Source of the DNA: Parasponia andersonii
Taxonomy: Eukaryota > Streptophyta > Magnoliopsida > Rosales > Cannabaceae
NCBI GenBank assembly: GCA_002914805.1
Contig: JXTB01000143.1
Location: 667,241-731,240 of the forward strand
Direction: 5' to 3'
DNA length: 64,000 nt
Of the stretch, positions 11,801 through 22,622 are shown piece by piece. Below the pieces are notes generated by a model. That model worked only from the letters and a program-made list of their open reading frames with translations, was not told where the DNA came from and did no database searches. Position numbers and translations under genes: made by a program. How positions within the stretch are numbered: position 1 is the stretch's first letter; the number at the start of each line of letters is the position of its first letter.

Positions 11801-14656
11801 ATGGAGAGTCTTGTGCGACCTCTGTACAGCTCAAGCACCATATTATCCCCAAAACCCACAAATAGTTCAGTGCCATTGCCAATACAATTGCTTCCCCTGA
11901 AGCCCATATCATCTACCTTCTCCTTATCCACAAAGCTCCCACTTCCTTCTCGCTCTACTGCTTATGGTACGTCCACTCAAAACCCTTTCTTTTTTTTCCC
12001 CCTTCTGGGACTTACAGGGGAAGCTTTATGGTTCTTATGGAACTCGGGTCGAATTATGTTGGGCTCGTTTCGATTCTTTCAGTCTTTTCTTAACCATGTC
12101 TGCAAGAGCTTCATGGGTTTTATGAATTTTTCATCCATTTGTATTTTGTGGGGTGGGGGCGGAAGACTTTTTGGGTGTATGGTGTTTCTATGATGCTTTG
12201 TGATTTATAGTGCTAAAAACGAAGATCATTTATGGCCACTAGAAGTGATTCTGTTGAATTTAAGTGTTCTTTGGGTGTGAATTGCTCATTCAGTTGTTGT
12301 TTTGAGTTGCCTCAGTTTTGTATGCAACACAAGAAAGCCAAGTAAGTGAGGTGGAAAGCCAAGTAAGTGAGGTGGTCAACAATGAGACGAGAGAATGGGC
12401 TATGCAAGGTATGTCGCTAGTAAATTAGTGTGTTCTTATCATAATCATTATTGTTGACCTCTATTCACATATTTACACATTTCAGTAAAGAGTTTCTTCC
12501 GTACGTTTTTCCATTTCGGCTTCGTTGGAGTTTGCATTGATTAAAAAAATGAATTGGACATTTTTTCTGTACATTTTTTCATTTTGGCTTTATGCTCTTT
12601 GGTTCCAAGTTTCAAAATGCCTTGGCTTAAAAACAAAGGTTTTAGTGACTCTTTTGAAACCACATGTCAATGCAAGAAGCGAATTGATTGTATCATGATT
12701 TTCCAACCTCATATCCGGGTTAATCAGTTATGATTTTATTATGATTGCTCGGTTTGCTGGGCAGATTTTTATTCTTTAAGAAAGGATGTAGAAACAGTCT
12801 CTGAGCGTGTTGAAGAGATTAGGGCCTCTGCTGGTCTGCGACAATTAGAACAAGAACTGGTAGCTTTGGAGTCAAAAGCAGCTGATAGCTCCTTCTGGGA
12901 TGATCGAGCCAGGGCACAAGAAACCCTTTTAGCCCTCACTGATGTCAAAGACAAGATAAAACTGCTTACTGAGTTCAAAACAAAGGTCTTTACAAATTAC
13001 ACGTTTCTTTGGATATGGCTTACCTTTTGCATTCTATTAATTATGAAGATAATATAACTAAGTTGTAGCCTACTAGCTTGGTATGGTGATAGTTGATTAT
13101 ATATAAAGCATGGCAACATGATAAGTATTTATAAAGTCAAGATAGTCGTTTTGAAGAACTTACATATAAACTTCTTCGATTTTCGTTGTGCAGATCTAAC
13201 TGGGATAGCTGAACTAGTAACTAGTCTCACAAATGAAAATGTCTCATTGAATTTGTACCACATCAATTTCCAGAAAATGTCATTTTTGGCTCTTTAGTCT
13301 CTAGTTTTGTTTGTAATAATAATACATCAAATGCAGGTTGAAGACGCAGAAACCATAATTAATCTAACTGAAGAGATGGACTCCTCTATAGACTCTGGAC
13401 TGCTCGAAGAAGCTAACGGCATCATCAAGGAACTGAACAAGGCAATAGACCGGTTTGAGTTGACTGAACTTCTCTCTGGTCCTTATGACAAAGAAGGCGC
13501 TGTTATCTTTATAACAGCTGGTGCTGGAGGCAGTGATGCTCAGGTAAATGGTAATAGCATGTCCAAAGCAATATTGACATTCTTTAATAAATTAGTCATA
13601 GGCAAATGTTCGTGGGATTATGGCCTTTTGGTGCGGGTCAAATGTCTTGTTTCCAAGAAACTTTGGCCAAAATTAACCTGCCCTGTTTCCTTTTCACTCA
13701 TTTTCTTGTATAAATACCTTTTGATAATTCCCAGTGCAGGATTGGGCTGACATGCTTCTCAGGATGTATGTGAGATGGGGAGAAAAGCAGAGATATAAGA
13801 CAAGAGTGGTTGAGAAATCCCCGGGAGAGGGGGCGGGGATTAAGTCAGCGACAATCGAAGTCGAAGGTCGTTATGCTTTTGGATACTTGTCTGGGGAGAA
13901 AGGAACTCATCGGATTGTGCGACAGTCTCCTTTTAATGCCAAAGGTCTTCGCCAGGTAACCATAGAAACAACTTTTTTCTTTTCTTATTGTGAGCATTTT
14001 ACATAGTCACACATATCCCACTCTAAGTTTCTAACTCGAAACTACGTAAAGACAAGCTTTTCTGGAGTTGAGGTCATGCCTCTTCTTCCTGAGGAGTCAC
14101 TCAATGTTGAAATCCCCGAGGACGACCTGGATATAAGCTTCTCGAGGGCAGGTGGGAAAGGAGGCCAGAATGTGAACAAAGTTGAAACTGCAGTCAGAAT
14201 CACTCACATCCCAACTGGGGTCACCGTTCGGTGTACAGGTTCTCTCCCCATTAATGAATTCCAATAAACTAAATGTCGTTTCCCATTTAAAATTCACTGA
14301 AGTTCCCCGTTTTGGTTCTTACTATAAAATTTGGTATTTGACACAATGCAGAGGAGAGGTCTCAGCTGGCAAACAAGATCAAGGCTCTAAGCCGGTTGAA
14401 AGCAAAGCTGTTGGTCATAGCCGAGGAACAAAGGGCATCAGAGATAAAGCAAATACGAGGAGATGCAGTGAAAGCCGAGTGGGGCCAGCAAATAAGGAAC
14501 TACATTTTCCATCCCTACAAGCTCGTCAAGGATGTACGGACAGGTTCGGAAACATCGGACATTGCTGCTGTAATGGATGGTGAGTTGGAGGCCTTTATCA
14601 AAGCTTACCTCAAATACAAATACAGCATGGCCATGTCTTCTCCTCCAAGTGTGTAA
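11801..14656 (+). CDS. PRFB1: Peptide chain release factor 2, chloroplastic (HCF109/PrfB1 type)
   Basis: Terminates plastid translation at UGA (and UAA) codons. Exons: 11801-11966, 12316-12408, 12765-12985, 13337-13543, 13740-13955, 14052-14238, 14352-14656 (1395 nt, 464 aa). The first ~50 residues are rich in Ser, Thr and Pro with few acidic residues, fitting a plastid transit peptide. The RF2 codon-recognition tripeptide SPF is at 292-294, and the peptidyl-tRNA hydrolysis motif GGQ at 338-340 within [14 protein letters not shown]. Both motifs argue against PrfB3, which has lost them. There is no internal in-frame UGA frameshift site as in bacterial prfB. A perfect 21-bp tandem duplication in exon 2 repeats ESQVSEV. 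Wording is very close to Arabidopsis HCF109. Confidence 0.93.
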
Positions 14657-15326
14657 TGGCCATTTGGCAACAGTCTCATTTGTAAGAGAGAAATTTTTGT
14701 GGTATTCTTTTCAACAGTTACAATAGTAGCACAAATTCAATGCTGACTTAGCACGTTAGCAGTGTATACCTTAACGATCATTATTTTCCTATACAAATAT
14801 ATCCGTGTTGGTCAAATATGTTATATTGCCACCTTTTATTCAAGGTTGCTTAACTCGTCACATTTTATCATGTTGGATTGGAATTAATCTCCATTACATT
14901 TACATGAACTGATACCACTCGTTGATTTATAGGTCGCAATTCATTTATATAACAAAAGATGAGATTTTCTTAGTTGGGTAATTGGCCATATTTTATGATG
15001 TAAGTTTGTTATAGTCCACTCCTCGTTAGACCAGTGGCTCTTATTTGTTACAAAATGTCTCAAATCATCCCTTTAAATTTTTTGAGTCTACCAACACTAA
15101 ACATATAATTACAGTTCAATAATCACGCGTACTCGAGATACCTCCGAATAAAGCCGCAAACATTCGTGTCATTCCAAGGCTTTTGGATATTGAAGAACTT
15201 ATGGAAGAAAAATTAGTCAAAAGAAATTGAAAAAAAAAAAAAAAAAAAACCATAAACCCAAAAAACATTAAAAGAAAAAACTAGAAAAGTAGTTGAGAAA
15301 AAGAGAGAGCATTTGGGTATGAATTC
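14657..15326. other. Spacer after the release factor gene
   Basis: No coding region is supported. It contains the 3' UTR and a poly-A run around 15231-15249. The right part would be the 3' end of the minus-strand snoRNA-like transcript described next. Confidence 0.5.
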
Positions 15327-15427
15327 AGATGGATCAGACAAATTGGCTTGGTCTCTCTAAAGAGAGAATAAAGGCGCTCAGTATAATCAGCGTCGATCAT
15401 CTGGGGAAATAATCATCAACTCCATCT
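15327..15427 (-). ncRNA. Candidate box C/D snoRNA (copy B)
   Basis: Read on the minus strand: terminal stem AGATGGA (15427-15421), GT, box C TGATGA (15418-15413), about 75 nt, box D CTGA (15337-15334), then TCCATCT (15333-15327). The two stem arms are perfectly complementary over 7 bp and sit directly outside the boxes, as in a C/D k-turn. An internal CTGA after GATCGACG could be box D'. A 38-bp core after box C is shared with copy A 185 bp away, and CCAAGCCA before box D is shared too. No rRNA target was recognised, so identity is open. Confidence 0.5.
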
Positions 15428-15500
15428 AATTTTTTTAATCTAAAAAACCCAAAATACAAATAGGAAAAATCACTACTAATTTAACAAAATAGAAGAGAGG

Positions 15501-15619
15501 GAGGAGGGATCAGAATTCTGGCTTGGATTCTCAGATGAATGAGAAACTAAATAAAAAAGCGCACAGTATAATCAGCGTCGATCATCTGGGGAAATAATCA
15601 TCACTTCCATTTCCTCCTC
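15501..15619 (-). ncRNA. Candidate box C/D snoRNA (copy A, paralogue of copy B)
   Basis: Minus strand: box C GTGATGA (box at 15603-15598) followed by the same core as copy B through TTATACTG, then an AT-rich spacer, CCAAGCCA, and box D CTGA at 15513-15510. An alternative CTGA is at 15534-15531. The flanking arms GAGGAGG (15619-15613) and CCTCCTC (15507-15501) can pair but are offset by 9 and 2 nt from the boxes, so the terminal stem is weaker than in copy B. Conservation of the core and of the segment before box D, against divergent spacers, is what tandem snoRNA copies look like. Confidence 0.42.
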
Positions 15620-15689
15620 TTCCTATATATATTTTTTAAAAAAAATTAATTAAATAAACGGAAAGAAATTGAAGAATTTATAAAATAAC

Positions 15690-15733
<44 letters not shown>
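15690..15733. repeat. (ATA)n microsatellite
   Basis: About 14 ATA units, interrupted only at the ends, between the structured segment and snoRNA copy A. Confidence 0.9.
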
Positions 15734-15736
<3 letters not shown>

Positions 15737-15741
15737 TTTGC

Positions 15742-15893
15742 CCGAAACGGCGAAAAACAAAGAGGCAAGTGAGGATCCTTTCGGCCACAAAGGGGCCTCT
15801 ACGCTTCGCCGAAACGGAGATAAAACTCTCGCGTCTCCTCATACGCAGCGCTCACTGCCTGAGCACATAGCGCTGGTAATCAGTATAAGACGC
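15742..15893 (-). ncRNA. Structured, GC-richer segment of the same putative transcript
   Basis: In an AT-rich neighbourhood this block is clearly richer in GC and can fold into two hairpins on the minus strand. Hairpin 1 spans 15893-15831: GCGTCTTATAC pairs with GTATGAGGAGACGC (two-base bulge), enclosing CAGCGCT / AGCGCTG. Hairpin 2 spans 15817-15742: GGCGAA with TTCGCC plus an outer CCG/CGG. It shares TTATACTG with the two snoRNA candidates. Two hairpins suggest an H/ACA-like RNA, but I find no convincing H box or ACA tail. Treat as a structured non-coding RNA of unknown class. Confidence 0.3.
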
Positions 15894-15995
15894 AAATGAA
15901 TTACCCTAAAATCAAATATATTTTATTTAAACAAAAATAATAATCTGAGAGAGACGGATGATAATGTGTTGAGGAGCTCAAGTAAAGATAAAAGA

Positions 15996-16187
15996 CTATT
16001 TATAGGCCTTTCCAGGGTGGCTCTCTCACTCCCTGTCTCCAAACCCTAATTCCTTTCTGTGGTCCTCTCAATTGCTGAGACTTGCAACGCCGCACCCTCC
16101 CCATCATAAACTTGCTGGCCTTCCTACGCGGCCCACTCTTTCACACCCTACTTTGTTTTTTGGGCTATTTACAAAATTCTAGGCCCA
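15996..16187 (-). promoter_or_regulatory. Minus-strand promoter with TATA, telo-box and Site II elements
   Basis: On the minus strand: TGGGCC Site II elements (16187-16182 and 16135-16130), a telo-box (AAACCCTAA on the + strand at 16041-16049) and a TATA box CTATAAATAG (16005-15996), in the usual order. Transcription should start near 15965 and run leftwards through the structured segment and both snoRNA candidates. Telo-box plus Site II upstream of a TATA box is characteristic of plant ribosomal-protein and snoRNA genes. No protein-coding start follows within the transcript. Confidence 0.6.
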
Positions 16188-16199
16188 AGACACCAAATA

Positions 16200-16546
16200 T
16201 TGAAAAATCCCGCATGTACTGATTTTTTGGAAAAATCCCGGATTGATTTAGAAAAATATAACTTTTTAAAAGTATTATTAGAAAAATAATATTTTTTTAA
16301 AATAAATATTTAGAAAAATACCATTTTTCTTTAAATTTGGTATTTTTCAATGATATTAGAGGTAACAAGTTAGATTACTTTGAGTAGCTAACTGTTGTTC
16401 AAGTTATCTCAGGTAACTCGACTAGTTACCTTAAGTATCTCATCAATCGATAATAAGTGGTATTTTTCTAAATACTTTTAAAAATGGTATTTTTATAATT
16501 AAATCCAGGATTTTTCAGAACAATTTCAAATTCCGGGATTTTTCAA
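16200..16546 (+). mobile_element. Long inverted-repeat MITE-like element, copy 1
   Basis: Both ends read TTGAAAAATCCCG inward and the imperfect inverted similarity continues for about 90 bp (second block GGAAAAATCCCGGATT against GAAAAATCCTGGATTT, then TTTTTAAAAGTAT). The centre carries AGTATCTCATCAATCGATAA, which returns in reverse in a related element at 21.6 kb. No ORF. Target duplication is not clear. Confidence 0.6.
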
Positions 16547-17029
16547 TTTTTTTGAAAAAATACCATAAAAAATCAAATTTCCTCTTGTTTTTTCCATGCA
16601 TGAAATGAAAAAAAAAAATATATGTATATTTATATTTTGGAAATTAAAATTTTGTTTTACAACTATACTTTTAACATTTCCAGGAAAAAAAACAACAATA
16701 ACAAATTCATCACTAATATATTTTACAAAGTACAACAACAAAGTCAATTAAACTAAGAGTCTTTTCCAACAAACTAAATTTATCATATACTCCTAAATTG
16801 AATTTAGTTAAAGCACGTCCTTTCAGTAATTACACAATATACAATTCGTTATACCACACTTCATAAAAAGAAGATATTAATGAACCCATATGAAATGGTT
16901 TCATGGGATTTAATCAATTGTCTTGATTATGAGATACCATTGAGAAATAAGTACTATCTGAGTTATCAAATGATTTTCAGCAATTATTTATAAGGATGGA
17001 ATAAGTCAATCGTCTATTTTGGTATATTG

Positions 17030-17560
17030 TTGGACAAAAATGGTGATATTGTTCTCTAATTGATCAAGAATTTCACTTTATAGAAAGTACCATAATTATC
17101 TAATGAAAATGATGATATCGTTCTCCAATTGATTAAGATTTTTATTTTTTGAAAAGTACCATAATTATCTAATGAAAATAGTGATAAAAATGAAAACTCG
17201 GTGATAATCATATTTTGGTATCTTGTTGAATAAAAATGGTGATATTGTTCTCCAATTGATTAAGAATTTTATTTTTTGAATAGTACCATAATTATCTAAT
17301 GAAAATAGTGATAAAAATAAAAACTCGGTGATAATCATATTTTGGTATCTTGTTGAATAAAAATAGTGATATCGTTCTCTAAATGATCAAGAATTTCACT
17401 TTTTGGGAAGTATCATAATTATCTAATGAAAATGGTAATATCGTTCTCTAATTAATCAAGAATTTCACTTGTTGGGAAGTACCATAATTATCTAATGAAA
17501 ATGGTAATATCGTTCTCTAATTAATCAAGAATTTCACTATTATACCATAATTATCTAATG
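17030..17560 (+). repeat. AT-rich tandem repeat, ~65-70 bp unit with higher-order copies
   Basis: ATAATTATCTAATGA occurs six times (17091 to 17547), followed by variants of AAAATGGTGATATCGTTCTC. Two adjacent longer units (about 125 bp) add AAAACTCGGTGATAATCATA. The last two short units (around 17410-17540) are almost identical, suggesting recent local amplification. Non-coding. Confidence 0.8.
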
Positions 17561-17780
17561 AGAAGTGAATGGAGCGCGCACAATTGTCAATCTAGATATG
17601 AATGACAATTGTCAACCACGTAACACAAGCAAAAATGTGAAATGGTGGTTGTACTGTTATGTAGGTCATTTCAGTAATTTGTTTTTTATTTTAATTTATT
17701 GTCTAGTATATCTCAATTATTTAATAAAAAAAATTGAAGGGAAAGGCTTATTTACAATTAATGCCACATTTAGATACACT

Positions 17781-17892
17781 TTCAAATTATTTTTTCCATA
17801 AAGATTGAGAACAAAAGCGAAAATTCAGTTTGTGTTTTCAAATTATTTTTTCCATAAAGATTGAGAACAAAAGCGAAAATTCAGTTTGTGTT
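17781..17892 (+). repeat. Perfect 56-bp tandem duplication
   Basis: 17781-17836 and 17837-17892 are identical, both starting TTCAAATTATTTTTTCC. A recent slippage or repair product in non-coding DNA. Confidence 0.9.
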
Positions 17893-19479
17893 TTTTAAAA
17901 TTTAAATTAATAAACTTGTTTGGTAACATACCAAATCACTTTTACTTAAATATATATATATATATATATGTATAAACATACCTTGTAAATATAAAAGTTA
18001 ATTTAGATAATACCATTTTAAAAAAATTATTTACAAAATCCCATTTGTAAATGTTTGTATGGAAAAATACAATTTATGAAAATACTACTTTTAAAATTTT
18101 AGTAAACATATCACGTTTGAAAATTTTATTCATAAAAATATCATTTAGTTTTGTTTAAAATATTGTTAAATAGAAAACAAAATATTGATATCAAGTATAT
18201 TTTCTGAAAAAATGGCTCTATTGTTACTTTTCTTTTTTATTTCCCACCGTCTTTTAAATAGACTCGTCTTTAAAATTTGAAAATTAAGCATTTTTCTTAA
18301 CACACATCCTATCATTCTTATTCCAAAATTGGCTATTGATTGAAAAAAAAAAAAAACAAGTGAAATTTCTTTTCCCACACATTAATTTTAAATATTTCTC
18401 ATTTATTTATTTTGATCTTCTTCAACATTTTATTAATTTCATAACAACAACTCATCTTTTAATTCAAGATACAGTGGCCAACCTTTTGGGATTCGACATA
18501 TTCATCATTTAATATTTCTCCTAGAAATGAAGATAGAGTTCTTGAATTATTTCACAAGGTTTTTGAGTATTATTTTTTAGGGGTCTTGAATACTTTTTAA
18601 GGTCTAAAAAGTAAGAAGAGTATTAGAGTTATTAAATTATTATATAGAGTCATTCAAAATTGGGAATTGGCAATATTTTTGTTTTACGAATAAAAATTCT
18701 TTACTTAAAAATGAATTGGTTGCTTAAGTTTTTTTTATTTTTTTTATTTTATTGATTTGGTTATTAGTTGTGTAACTTGTGTTAAAGGGGAGTGCGAAAA
18801 AAAAATAATTAAGAAATAATATTTTAGATCTTTAATATTATTTACATTCATTTATGTCTTTTGGTATAAGATTATTATGTTATTTAATAATTAGTAAATG
18901 AGGGTGAGAAGAGAAGAAAAAAATGGTGGCAATCCCCCCAAAAAAAAGTTGTGATTTTTTTTATTCAAATAGAAAATAGAAAATAGAAGTGTGTGTATGT
19001 GGTTGTCAAACAATAGTCAAATAAGGGTGAAAAAAAAAACAAAAAAACTATGAAACCGGCGACCCACAGGAAACTGGCCAGACCAACACTCAGATCTGTA
19101 CAATTTTTCTATTATGTAGTTAATGGTTTGATATGGTTTTAAAAATTCTAAATATGTAAGGTGCAATTTGGAGAAATTTTAATGCCATTTAAATTGTACT
19201 ACACATAATAGGTTAACAAATTTTGAATAAATTTTGGGTTATATATAGAATTTTGGGCTAAAAAATGATCAAATAACTAGTCAATCCATTTATTTATATA
19301 ATTTAGGATTATTGATACTTATACATATTTTTCAAAAAATATTACCAAATTTATGAATTTTCAAAAATAATAAAAATCCTATACGATCTTTTAAAATATT
19401 TTTCTAAATACGTTGGGAGCTAGAAAATGCAGTGGTATTTTAGTAAATAAGTCATTTTTTTTTCACAAGAAACCCATAA

Positions 19480-19900
19480 AATTTTCTTATAAACTAATTT
19501 AGTTTCATATTAGCGAAATATCTTGTATGTAAGTAAATCATAGGAAATCACAAAGATTTTCTATAAACTAATTTATTTCTTTTTAGCAGAATGCTATCAT
19601 AGGAAATTACAAATGTTTCCTTTTAGAGGAATACTATAGACGTAAATAAATCATGGAAAACCATAAAGGTTTCCTATAAACTAATTTACTTTATTTTTGG
19701 CAAAATGCTATGTATATAAGTAAATCATATAAGAAACCACACAAATTTTTAGGAAAATAGAGATTCTTTTTGTAAGTTAATTATAGAAAATCACAATAAG
19801 TTTTAGGACACCAGCTTGATTTCCATGTAACAGAATGTCTAATAGTTAACTAAATCACATAAAACCATAAAGATTTTTTTGAAACTAGTTTAGTTTCTTA
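19480..19900 (+). repeat. Degenerate ~80-bp repeat
   Basis: Phrases such as TATAAACTAATTTA, AAATCATAGGAAA and CACAAAGATTTT recur about every 75-95 bp (near 19490, 19562, 19675, 19750, 19860). The copies are strongly diverged, so this is an old tandem array. Confidence 0.5.
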
Positions 19901-20185
19901 AACATTTACCTTTAATAAACTAAGAAACCAATTCTTATTCTTGAGATCAATTCTAATTCACATGAACTTGAAACAATAAATTTATAAGCACTCATAAATC
20001 ACATAAATATCTCTATCTTGCGTCAATTTAAGACTATTCTAATTAAATCAAATTTAATTATCACTTATTAATTTTAACATTAATTTTTGTTTTCTGATAT
20101 ATCTTATGTCTACGCATTTTATGTGTTCAAATATTAACTTATTTTGTGATATAAATACATAAAAACATATATATATATATATATA

Positions 20186-20427
20186 GGTTGCCAGTCCAAT
20201 AGGTATTTTTTTTCTTTTACCTATCGGTATGTATTTTTTTTTTATCCGTCGGATCACCATCTAATGCTGATCTAATGACTATAATGAAGTACATGAAAAG
20301 ACGTGTATTATTAATGTTCTTTCTCTCTCTTACTTTTTACAATAAAAAAATATTTATGCTAAATTTTCATTGACCAAATTGATACTTATGCATAGATAAA
20401 AAGAAAAAAACCTACTTGATTGGTGCC
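20186..20427 (+). mobile_element. MITE inserted in (TA)n, copy 1 (242 bp)
   Basis: Flanked on both sides by TA repeats. The left end GGTTGCCAGTCCAATAGGT and the right end, read inward, GGCACCAATCAAGTAGGT form imperfect terminal inverted repeats, each followed by a T-rich run. A shorter relative lies in calreticulin intron 1 (30099-30255). TA-flanked short elements fit Tc1/Mariner-like MITEs (Stowaway or Micron style). No coding capacity. Confidence 0.6.
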
Positions 20428-21557
20428 TATATATATATATGCAAATTATGGCATTGTACGTTCGTCAGTGTTAATGATGGAAATTAACCTTCTGGGTGTT
20501 TATGAGTGGGGTTGTGCTTTATATTATCGGGGACACTTAAATTAATCAAATAAAAGTATATATAAATTTAAAATACTTTATATGAATAAGGTATAGTAGA
20601 TTGAGGACTAAGGTATGCTTTATATGATTAAGGTATGGTGAAGCTTAGGAAGCGTGTATTGAAAATGGAAAAATAATAAAACTATAAAAATTTAAAAAGG
20701 AAAAGAAAAAAAGAAGTAATAAGGTTCAATACGAAAAAAATAATGGGTTATAAAAGATAATTTGAAAAAGAGAAAATGAAAAAAATAAATGAGGTAAAGA
20801 AATATAAAATAAGGCTAAAGGATTGAACCTTGGTCTTACATGTGGGCCAACTGAAGCCCAAATGCTTAACCTGCGTTCATTTTAGGTATATGTACATCAT
20901 TTTACATTTAATAAGGCTTTAATGTGTCTACCGCATAAAATGAAAATATTTTTGTACGGATCGTGCAAAAAAGTAATTGTTTGGGTCAGGTCATAAATTT
21001 GTTACTATTCCATGAAAAATCGTACTAATTGTCATTTTATCAATAATTTAAAGTAATATATCATTTCACTCCTTTTTTTTTAAAGAGTACTTACAATAAG
21101 TGACTTTTTTTTAAGATCAATTTAAAAAAAGATTGTTATTGTATTTATTTAATAAATGATTGTTTCATAATTTTATTTTGATAAATAGCTGTTTTTCAGT
21201 TGATCTATTTTTTATAAAGTAAATCATTTTTAAAATAGTAAATCAATTTAAAAAAATAAATAAATACATTTTAATATACTAAATAAAGTAAATCAATTTT
21301 TTTTATAAAGTAAATAATTATTTTTGAAAAATTAAATCAATCTTTTAAACATAAATCAGTATATTTTGATATACTAAATATGAAAAATTGTCAAATAATT
21401 TTTAAAATTTAGCTATTTTTTGACAAAGATTGAAAAATGGCTATTTTACAAACTGCGATCCAAAATTCGGCCATTTGGCTAAAATGCCAAAAAACAAAAA
21501 AATAAAAGCAATATCAAACTAGAGAAAATTTAATTTTTATGGTACTTTTTCAAAAAT

Positions 21558-21830
21558 ATTGAAAATCCTAGATTGTGAAATTGTTTTAAAAATCTCAAAT
21601 TTTAATTAGAAAAATACTAGTTTTAAAAGTATTTAAAAAAAATTTTACTTTTTATTAATTGATGAGATACTTAAAGTTAAGTAACTTGATTGGTTACTTC
21701 AAGTACCATTGAAAATACTAAGTTTTAAGAAAAAATAGTACTTTTCTAAATAGTTACTAAGATTGATATGTTTCTAAAATAACCTTTAAAAAGTAAAATT
21801 TTTCTAAATTTAATCCTGGATTTTTCCAAA
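21558..21830 (-). mobile_element. Long inverted-repeat MITE-like element, copy 2
   Basis: The ends read ATTGAAAATCCTAGATT and, inward from the right, TGGAAAAATCCAGGATT. The centre ATTGATGAGATACTTAAAG matches, in opposite orientation, the centre of the 16200-16546 element. Diverged copy of the same family. Confidence 0.5.
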
Positions 21831-22622
21831 CATTCCCCCTTCGCCCATACTGGAGTTTTCAATTTTGGGACTTCAAAATGACCAAATTGTGAGCACAATT
21901 TGAGTAAATATTTGTTTTTCAAATGTTATAGGTGACTGATATATAAGTTTATATATCAAGTATAAAATTTTATTTTCGAAGCACATATTAATTTAAATTA
22001 ATAGATAAGTATATTTACCAAGTGTAAACTATAAGTCATCTATCTAAATTTCTCTTCAATTTTAATTTTTGGTACTTTGTAAGAAGTCCTATGAAATAAT
22101 AGTTTCAAAAAGCCGAAAAATGTCAAGCCCAATACCAAATTTGTCCAAGTACGCATATGATAATCCAAATTGCGAAAACTGAATCGAACTAAACCACACC
22201 ACACCAGGTGCGTTTGGTTTAATTTATCCAAACCATCTCAAATTGGATGGTTTTAGGATCGGCATAAAGAATACGTGGAGTTCGAGTGATTAAATGAGAA
22301 ATAAAGCCATACTTCAAACACTCCTAACAAATATGCTTAGTTAGCTTTCGGGGTTCTTGTAACTATAAACTTCCTACAGTAATTTACAAACGACTTAAAA
22401 TGAGAGTTATCATATTGTTATTTGAACACAAGCAACAAATTGGATTTTTTTTTTGGTTTATGTCTAACCTAATCCTTGGGTACCGATTCAGTTATGTTAA
22501 CTGCAATTTACTTTGCAGAGGAAATAGAGAGAGTCAAAAACAGTACATATACATATTCTTTCTCGTGTCAAACTGATTTGAACAATTTTTTCACAGTCCC
22601 ATTTCATCCCCATCAACGAGAT

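Larger units (their letters stand above)
17893..22622. other. AT-rich gene-poor stretch
   Basis: No gene is supported on either strand; all open frames are short and AT-driven. It holds degenerate repeats at about 19480-19900, a (TA)n-inserted MITE at 20186, a long-inverted-repeat element at 21558, (TA)n runs near 17950, and the 3' UTR of the minus-strand SDR gene at its right end. Confidence 0.6.

Noticed and set aside
15831-15893. miRNA precursor
   Set aside because: Hairpin is only 63 nt with short interrupted arms and no recognised mature sequence.
15742-15893. H/ACA snoRNA
   Set aside because: Two hairpins, but no convincing ANANNA hinge and no ACA near the 3' end.
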